From NCBI RefSeq assembly GCF_026191475.2, contig NZ_JAOSLC020000003.1, forward strand, positions 1 through 64,000: a stretch of DNA of 64,000 nt. The letters run 5' to 3'. This document shows, one piece after another, positions 58,519 through 64,000 of the stretch. Numbering within the stretch: the first letter of the stretch is position 1; the number at the start of each line of letters is the position of its first letter. Made by a program: the position numbers and the translations under genes. The notes under the pieces were generated by a model, which searched no databases, was not told the DNA's origin, and saw nothing but the letters and a program-made list of their open reading frames with translations. This DNA comes from Polaribacter ponticola. GTDB taxonomy: Bacteria; Bacteroidota; Bacteroidia; Flavobacteriales; Flavobacteriaceae.

Positions 58519-59301
58519 GCACTTGTTTTTTCTTTCGTAAAATGTTTTTATGTCTCCTTTTTGATTTAAATGTATTCCGTAAAATATTCCATTATAGTTA
58601 AAAGACTTGTTGTCATAATTTTTATCATAATTATTGTAATGATAAATAATTTCGTCTTTTAAGAATAAAATGACTTTCTTAATTAAAAGTAATAATTCAT
58701 TCCAATCATTTATGTTACTAAATTTAACCATTTCTCCTTTTCTATGAATTTCATATTTTTCAATATGACCAAGTAAAATATGAATGAAATATTTAGGTTT
58801 TAGTTTAATACATATTTGCTCAGACAAAGAATAAACTTCTGTTTGAAATGTTTCTATACAATTCAAAAGTTCTTGATTATTTTTGAAGTTATATTTATAT
58901 CTTAAATTTCGATCTTCTCGAATGTTTTTAGATAGTGATTTTGCAAGTTCTAAAAGTCCAGGGTTGTCAATTTTTTGAATAGTTTTCACTACATTCAAGG
59001 AGATGCTTTTTAATTCATTTTTAATATCACTAATATTATTTATAGGCTGATTTTGCTTATTTATGGAATCTAAAATATCAATATTTAAATCTTTATATTT
59101 ATTATGATTAAGCTTTAAAAAAAGCTTCTCTACATTTTCTAAAGGACTTTTTCTTTTTTCAAGTATTGAAAGTTGTACATACTTACAAATGTATTGTGGG
59201 TCGTTTTTTTCTATATAGATAGTACATTCTTTTAGAAATTTCATAGGGTCAGTTTCCAATAAATATCTCAGATTCTCTTCCTTTTCAACTTGATTGTTCA
59301 T
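58516..59301 (-). CDS. C32: hypothetical protein
   Basis: 261 residues, soluble, rich in Lys, Asn, Glu and Leu; mostly helical (NVEKLFLKLNHNKYKDLNID, ELLLLIKKVILFLKDEII). No motif recognised. The TAA stop lies in the TAAC core of the attC-like site, so gene and recombination site share bases. Confidence 0.65.
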   Translation of the reverse strand: MNNQVEKEENLRYLLETDPMKFLKECTIYIEKNDPQYICKYVQLSILEKRKSPLENVEKLFLKLNHNKYKDLNIDILDSINKQNQPINNISDIKNELKSISLNVVKTIQKIDNPGLLELAKSLSKNIREDRNLRYKYNFKNNQELLNCIETFQTEVYSLSEQICIKLKPKYFIHILLGHIEKYEIHRKGEMVKFSNINDWNELLLLIKKVILFLKDEIIYHYNNYDKNYDNKSFNYNGIFYGIHLNQKGDIKTFYERKNKC

Positions 59302-59315
59302 TTTTCTATAAGTGC

Positions 59316-59440
59316 TAACGGTTTGTATATGAAAAGTAGCAAGTTAATATATACTTACTTTCAGTTTAGAAACAATCATAGCAGAAAAGAACTAAACTTG
59401 AAGTCTAGCCTTAAACTGCTATTTTTTATATACTTTGTTA
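59316..59440 (-). repeat. A32: attC-like site, family III
   Basis: Arms GTATATGAAAAGTAGC and GCTATTTTTTATATAC, the same stem as A8, with a related interior. Cores TAAC/GTTA. Confidence 0.82.
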
Positions 59441-59448
59441 GCAACTGT

Positions 59449-60825
59449 TTATTTAATAAATTTCAAATCTTTCTCGATTGCTTCAATCATTGTTCCTGCA
59501 ATATTTCTTTCAGATATACCTTCAATACCTTCAAGTCCTGGAGATGAATTAACTTCTAATAATAAAGGACCTTTTTCGCCTCTTATAATATCTACACCTG
59601 CAACTTTTAACCCCATTGTTTTAGTAGCTAGTAAAGCTACTTTTTTCTCTTCTTTAGTAATTTTCACAAGAGATGCAATACCTCCCATATGAATGTTTGC
59701 TCTAAATTCACCGGGTGCAGCTGTCCTTTTCATACTAGCTATTATTTTACCATTTACAACAAAACATCTAATGTCTTCTCCGTTAGCTTCTTTTATGAAT
59801 TCTTGAACTAAAATATTCGCTTTTAAACTTTTGAAAGCATTTATAAGACTTTCAGCAGCTTTCTTTGTTTCAGCTAAAACAACACCTTTACCTTGAGTTC
59901 CTTCTAATAACTTAACTATTAAAGGTGCACCACCTACCATATTTATTAACTCTTCTGTATCAAGAGGAGAGTTTGCAAAACCAGAAATAGGAATTGGTAA
60001 TCCACTATTTATTAATAATTGTAAAGCAAATAATTTATCTCGAGATTTAGTAATTGAAGATGCAGAGTTTAAACAATAAACTCCCATAGCTTCAAAATGA
60101 CGAGTTAATGCACAACCATAAAAGGTAGCACTTGGTCTAATTCTTGGAATTATTGCATCAAAATCAGACAATATCCTTCCTCCTCTGTAGTGCATTTCAG
60201 GGTTTTTTCCATCAAGTTTTATATAACAATCTTTAATGTTTAAAAACTCAACTTCGTGACCTTTTTCTTCTCCAGCTTCAATAATTCTTCTATTACTGTA
60301 AAGGTTTGGGTTACTCGCTAATAGCCCTATTTTTAGCCCTGTTTTTTTGACAACTTTAGAATGGTAGTGTTGCTTTAATAAATCGTCAGTAGGTTGTCCA
60401 AGTAAACAGTAAGATTCAGGGTCAACTAACATTTTTCCTGTCATTGCTTGTCTACCAAGTAGCATTCTATAACCCATATTATCTCTGTTAGTAAGAGTAA
60501 GTTCAACATCCCAAGTTTCCTCAGCTATTGATAAGGTAGTTTTAATAACAAATCTTAACTCGCTATTACCACTAGAACTTTTTACTTTTCGTTTGTCGTG
60601 TACTTTAGCTTCACAACTAATAGTGGTTTTACCATCGTTTTGTAATGGGTGTACATCAAATTTTATCCAAGGAATTCCATTTTTCTTAAAAGGAGTTATA
60701 TTTGTAGCGTGTAATGCAGAAGTTTTTGCTCCTGAGTCTACTCTACATTTAACAGCAGGTATGTTAATTTCAGGAAAACTACACCATTCATCACGTCCTA
60801 CTATTATTTTATTTTCAGAATTCAT
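59449..60825 (-). CDS. C33: RimK-like ATP-grasp ligase fused to RimB-like domain
   Basis: 458 residues. Residues 5-145 are the ATP-dependent zinc protease/RimB-like fold (VKCRVDSGAKTSALHA, LLGRQAMTG); residues 160-458 are RimK-type ATP-grasp (PRIRPSATFYGCAL, LEGTQGKGVVLAE, VQEFIKEANGEDIRCFVV, LLLEVNSSPGLEGIEG). RimK adds glutamates to proteins such as S6; fused forms occur in Bacteroidota and Gammaproteobacteria. Here it sits alone in a cassette. Full-length and apparently intact. Confidence 0.88.
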   Translation of the reverse strand: MNSENKIIVGRDEWCSFPEINIPAVKCRVDSGAKTSALHATNITPFKKNGIPWIKFDVHPLQNDGKTTISCEAKVHDKRKVKSSSGNSELRFVIKTTLSIAEETWDVELTLTNRDNMGYRMLLGRQAMTGKMLVDPESYCLLGQPTDDLLKQHYHSKVVKKTGLKIGLLASNPNLYSNRRIIEAGEEKGHEVEFLNIKDCYIKLDGKNPEMHYRGGRILSDFDAIIPRIRPSATFYGCALTRHFEAMGVYCLNSASSITKSRDKLFALQLLINSGLPIPISGFANSPLDTEELINMVGGAPLIVKLLEGTQGKGVVLAETKKAAESLINAFKSLKANILVQEFIKEANGEDIRCFVVNGKIIASMKRTAAPGEFRANIHMGGIASLVKITKEEKKVALLATKTMGLKVAGVDIIRGEKGPLLLEVNSSPGLEGIEGISERNIAGTMIEAIEKDLKFIK

Positions 60826-60858
60826 TAATTTATATTATTAGTTATTTTTAATTGTTGC

Positions 60859-60986
60859 TAACGTTGATGTATAAGCTTTGTTGCGATGGTTTAGCAGTAA
60901 AGTTACTAAATAATTACCGACCAAGAAAGTCCGCGAGGACTTTCGTAAGTAGGTAAAAAGTTAGCAATAAAGTTTATACGGTGTTG
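60859..60986 (-). repeat. A33: attC-like site, family I
   Basis: Arms GTATAAGCTTTGTTGC and GCAATAAAGTTTATAC: 16 pairs, G.T at 7 and 12. Hairpin GAAAGTCC-GCGA-GGACTTTC. Confidence 0.87.
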
Positions 60987-60999
60987 TGTGTAGTGCTTT

Positions 61000-61677
61000 T
61001 TATTTTCTTATTTCTGGTTCTTCTTTTAATAGAAAAAAGCCTTTCACTTTATTTCCAACATAATATGTCAAACCTTTGTTAGCTGAAAATCCTATTACAA
61101 CTCCAATTCCAAATGGAATAGCTTTTTCAACAGCTTTTCGAGTAAATGTTATTCCTACTTTTTTAAATATTTCTTTCACAGCGATTAAAGTAGAACCTTT
61201 CAAATTTTGTCTAACTATATTTATAAAAGCCTTCGTTCCTAATTGTTTTCCTCCTTCTTTAGAAGCTTCGCTAACTGCTCCAAGACCTGCAATCATTAAA
61301 CACAATCTTTTTTGTTCTTCAATTTCAATATCGTGTCCACAAATTGTTGCTATTGCCATAGTCATTTCAATCTGATATTTCATTGACATTGCTGCATCAG
61401 CTGTAGCTCCTCCAAATGTAGCTATAACAGTTCCTAAACCAGGAATTATTCCTGTTAATGCTGTTCCTGCACCAACAAAAGCAGTATAGTAAGAATAATT
61501 AGAAATTATCTTGTCGATAATCATAATATTAATTTCATCTTCTGTTTTTTTATTCTGGTGCTTTTCTAAATATTTACTTTTTAAACTTAAAGTTTCCTTT
61601 TTTATAACAGAAGGTTCTGCTAAAATTAATTCAATTGCTTTCAGTAAAGTTGGTTTGTCATTTTGATTTTCTTCCAT
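61000..61677 (-). CDS. C34: EcsC-like protein
   Basis: 225 residues. Glycine-rich hydrophobic helices (AFVGAGTALTGIIPGLGTVIATFGGATADAAMSMKYQI split over two helices, and AIPFGIGVVIGFSANKGL) match the EcsC family (PF12787), whose biochemical role is not established. Predicted to associate with the membrane. Confidence 0.75.
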   Translation of the reverse strand: MEENQNDKPTLLKAIELILAEPSVIKKETLSLKSKYLEKHQNKKTEDEINIMIIDKIISNYSYYTAFVGAGTALTGIIPGLGTVIATFGGATADAAMSMKYQIEMTMAIATICGHDIEIEEQKRLCLMIAGLGAVSEASKEGGKQLGTKAFINIVRQNLKGSTLIAVKEIFKKVGITFTRKAVEKAIPFGIGVVIGFSANKGLTYYVGNKVKGFFLLKEEPEIRK

Positions 61678-61787
61678 TTTTCAATAATTTTTATTTTGGT
61701 TAGTTCTTAAGGTTTTGTGATTATAAAAAAGACCTTACAATATTTTTTTCTAAATTTTAATTCAGCGTTCGGTTTTTGCATTACACA

Positions 61788-61912
61788 CAACGATTATGTA
61801 TAAGATTAGTGGCGTGTTTAAGCACCTAATTTAGCAAATACAAACCGAATAGAAAATCCGCGAGGATTTTCGTAAGTAGGTGAGGACTAGCCATTAATTT
61901 TATACGGTGTTG
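61788..61912 (-). repeat. A34: attC-like site, family I
   Basis: Arms GTATAAGATTAGTGGC and GCCATTAATTTTATAC: 16 pairs, G.T at 7 and 12. Hairpin GAAAATCC-GCGA-GGATTTTC. Confidence 0.87.
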
Positions 61913-61924
61913 TAAAACGTTTTT

Positions 61925-62593
61925 TTATTCAGATATTACATATGAAATTTTAACATAGTTAGGGGAATATTTTAAAAGTTCATTTGTTCCTTCTTCATTT
62001 TCTTTCAAATATCGAACACCACAAAATCTTCTCACTCCATATTTTTCATCCAACCACGATGAAGCATATATCAACAGCGGAATTTTTTTATTCAGTTCCC
62101 ATTTTGTATCAATATATTTTCTCCAATTAAGTGAGTTTTCTTTTTCAGTATTTTTCATTTCGATACTGTACCCTGTCATTGTAAATCCATAAGTTTTAAT
62201 TGATAATTGGCTTTTATTTTCTGAGGGAATATCTTTAGTTATTATTGTTATTTGGTTTATATAGTCATAAAATGGTTGTTCAGATTTAAAATAAGTATAG
62301 GTATTATTAGTGTTTACTATTGTGTCGGAAGAAATCATTTGTCCATTTAAATATTCATCCATAACTATATAGAGTTTATATCTTTTGTCAAATTTTCCGA
62401 GTTTGAACTTATTAATCCGTATTCCTTGAAATTCTAACATTTCAACTAAATCAATTAATTCTATATCGTCAATTTCTGATATTTGATGTTCTTTTTGAAT
62501 TTGAGGTCGGTCATCTTGCTTGAATTTTTCTTGAGAAAAACTATTAATGGAAACTAAAAATAATAAGGTCAAGACAAATTTTAATAATTTCAT
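61925..62593 (-). CDS. C35: hypothetical secreted protein
   Basis: About 222 residues from ATG 62593 (MKLLKFVLTLLFLVSINSFSQ, signal peptide); the open frame to 62653 reads the attC-like site. The mature part shows alternating strands (YKLYIVMDEYLNGQMISSDTI). No Cys near the signal end, so secreted rather than lipidated. No family recognised. Confidence 0.6.
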   Translation of the reverse strand: MKLLKFVLTLLFLVSINSFSQEKFKQDDRPQIQKEHQISEIDDIELIDLVEMLEFQGIRINKFKLGKFDKRYKLYIVMDEYLNGQMISSDTIVNTNNTYTYFKSEQPFYDYINQITIITKDIPSENKSQLSIKTYGFTMTGYSIEMKNTEKENSLNWRKYIDTKWELNKKIPLLIYASSWLDEKYGVRRFCGVRYLKENEEGTNELLKYSPNYVKISYVISE

Positions 62594-62618
62594 ATTTATT
62601 TTGTATTTAAATGTTTTA

Positions 62619-62746
62619 CAACGTTGTTGTATATGGTTTGTTGCGTGTTTCAAGCAACTAATTTAGTAAATAATTACGGACAAAGAAAGTCCGCGAGGAC
62701 TTTCGCAAGTAGGTAAAAAGCCAGCAATAAATTATATACGGTGTTA
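62619..62746 (-). repeat. A35: attC-like site, family I, identical to A24
   Basis: Identical to A24 (50990-51117); the sequence to its left differs from the first base before CAAC, the sequence to its right is the same cassette. Confidence 0.88.
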
Positions 62747-62758
62747 TATGGCGTTTTT

Positions 62759-63376
62759 TTATTTCAAAAATGGAATTGCTAAAATATATTCGTTCCTCAA
62801 TCCTCTTCGACTTTTTCTAACATTCAAAATTATAAACACTATATTAATTAAATATAATAAAAATAGCATAATCGTTGGTATTGAGAAATGATATATTAAC
62901 GCATAAATAGAATTCTTTATGTTAAAACTAAATGGAAAAGATAAAAATTTTTCTCCGAACCACATATTTATAGGAATTAGTAAAACATATAATGTCAAAA
63001 CCCAAGTAATTTGAAAATTCACTATCTTTTTTCCACAATCATCTACATACTTTATTTTTCCCTTTTTCAAAATCCACATTATAAATGGAATTATTATTCC
63101 TAATATTGGATGAATAATAAAGAAAAGGGAACTCCAATTCAGTTGTTGTATGTATCCTTTGTCTTCGATAACTTCCCATTCTAAAAGTTCATCTGGTGTT
63201 ATATTTAGGGCTTGGGTTATTTTAATCAGAGTATCTCCTCTCGAAATTGTTCCAGTTTTTTCGATACGTTGGATTGTTCTTAAACTAAGTTTTGATTCTT
63301 CAGCCAATTGTTCTTGAGAAAATCCTTTTTGATTTCTTAGGTTTTTGATTTTAATTGCTAAGTTTTGATTATTCAT
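62759..63376 (-). CDS. C36: XRE regulator with membrane domain (copy 2 of C25)
   Basis: Identical 205-residue protein to that at 51131-51748 (HTH_3 then four membrane helices). The duplication ends at ATGCCATATAACG; the site to its right (A36) differs from A25. Confidence 0.82.
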   Translation of the reverse strand: MNNQNLAIKIKNLRNQKGFSQEQLAEESKLSLRTIQRIEKTGTISRGDTLIKITQALNITPDELLEWEVIEDKGYIQQLNWSSLFFIIHPILGIIIPFIMWILKKGKIKYVDDCGKKIVNFQITWVLTLYVLLIPINMWFGEKFLSFPFSFNIKNSIYALIYHFSIPTIMLFLLYLINIVFIILNVRKSRRGLRNEYILAIPFLK

Positions 63377-63489
63377 TTTAGATGTTTTAAATATTACTTA
63401 GCAAAGATATTTTGAAACTTTATTAATTCTTGTGTCATTATTATGTCAATCTTATGACATTTCTGCCAATGTTTGGTTTTAATGCCATA

Positions 63490-63614
63490 TAACGGTTAGT
63501 ATAAGAATAGTAGCGGATTTTTACCCACTAACTTTTCGGTTAAACACTGACCTTTTTTACATTTACTTACTTTCACTTTAGCTATTAAACCGCTATTATT
63601 TTTATACAATGTTG
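63490..63614 (-). repeat. A36: attC-like site, family III
   Basis: Arms GTATAAGAATAGTAGC and GCTATTATTTTTATAC: 16 pairs, G.T at 7 and 12. Interior with CTAACTTTTCGGTTAAACAC blocks as in family II, but short. Confidence 0.82.
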
Positions 63615-64000
63615 TGTGTAGTTTTTATTAATTCAGGTGTTTCTGATAAAAGCTTTTCATTCTTTATTTCTATTACATTTATCAGATACAGTAGATTATT
63701 AAAATTAACAGGTAGTGATAAATCTAATTCGGATATTTTCAATAAAAATGAAGTTCTATCCATTTTTAAAATATGCTTACCAATTGAACTGTCATTATTA
63801 AGAATTTCAATCAATTCAGTTTTCAAGTTTGACAATTGGAATTGAAGCCTAAATTTATTTCTCAATAAAGCTTCCCAATTCTTACTTTTAAAATGACGAT
63901 ACGATAATTCATTGAAAAGATTTTTTAAAGCAATATCATTAGTCTCTAAACTTGCATATATTCCATTTAGAAGTCTTTCACTTTCTTTATGTTCTTTCCA
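63602..64000 (-). CDS. C37: hypothetical protein, partial
   Basis: The frame is open to the right edge, so the start is outside the window; at least 132 residues (…WKEHKESERLLNG... to ...LIKTTHNIV). Helical and soluble (QLSNLKTELIEILNNDSSIG). The last residues, TTHNIV, are coded within the attC-like site A36. No family recognised. Confidence 0.6.
   Translation of the reverse strand, partial: WKEHKESERLLNGIYASLETNDIALKNLFNELSYRHFKSKNWEALLRNKFRLQFQLSNLKTELIEILNNDSSIGKHILKMDRTSFLLKISELDLSLPVNFNNLLYLINVIEIKNEKLLSETPELIKTTHNIV

Overview
The window is an AT-rich stretch that looks like a member of the Bacteroidota, most likely a marine Flavobacteriaceae: many short lipoproteins with signal peptides ending in SC, low GC and flavobacterial-type proteins. 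I see no ribosomal, tRNA or housekeeping genes. Apart from four IS110-family transposases on the + strand, every gene lies on the - strand.

The layout is repetitive. About 36 copies of a 122-192 bp imperfect palindrome (sites A1-A36 below) separate single genes or small operons (cassettes C1-C37). Each cassette starts and ends with its own short inverted repeat (GTTGnnn ... nnnCAAC), and neighbouring cassettes do not share it. That is how integron cassettes and attC sites are organised. Read along the - strand, every cassette is gene(s) followed by an attC-like site. Four duplicated cassettes, two of them in swapped order, show directly that the mobile unit is gene plus the site 3' of it. The + strand, which is the 'bottom strand' of these sites, folds into a near-perfect 16-bp stem with G.T wobbles usually at stem positions 7 (or 8) and 12, capped in most copies by a small stable hairpin. 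I read the window as the interior of a large chromosomal integron or integrase-less attC array. No integrase or attI is visible. If the array is classical, they should lie beyond the right edge.

Cargo from left to right: C1 serine hydrolase, with C2 (ECF sigma factor and membrane partner) nested inside its leader; C3 lipoprotein; C4 acetolactate-decarboxylase-like lipoprotein plus two Cys-rich small proteins; C5 secreted Cys protein; C6 cation-efflux protein; C7 frameshifted lipoprotein; C8 two-gene hypothetical operon; C9 serine hydrolase plus regulator; an IS110 element; C10 AlwI-like restriction-modification; a second IS110; C11 HNH protein; a third IS110; C12 hypothetical; C13 HsdM/HsdS/HEPN/XRE operon; C14 ABC exporter; C15 a 7-kb RND efflux operon; C16 a second HsdM/HsdS; C17 copy of C7; a fourth IS110; C18 nuclease-like; C19-C22 thioredoxin-like, membrane, hypothetical and CPBP protease; C23 type III restriction-modification; C24 serine hydrolase; C25 XRE-membrane regulator; C26 and C27 (copies of C20 and C19); C28-C37 UDG-like, membrane, RelE/ParE toxin-antitoxin, beta-barrel-like, RimK-like, EcsC-like, hypothetical, a copy of C25, and a partial gene.

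Two further layers sit on the array. Two IS110 designs have inserted at fixed points within the attC-like sites, and their presumed bridge RNAs carry guides that match the local target. A second, unrelated hairpin family (Q1-Q8) brackets the four largest cargo operons (three restriction-modification, one efflux) just inside the cassette ends, as if cargo is exchanged inside a carrier cassette. Many genes carry one-base frameshifts, mostly at homopolymers. Some may be sequencing errors, so calls of 'broken' are cautious.
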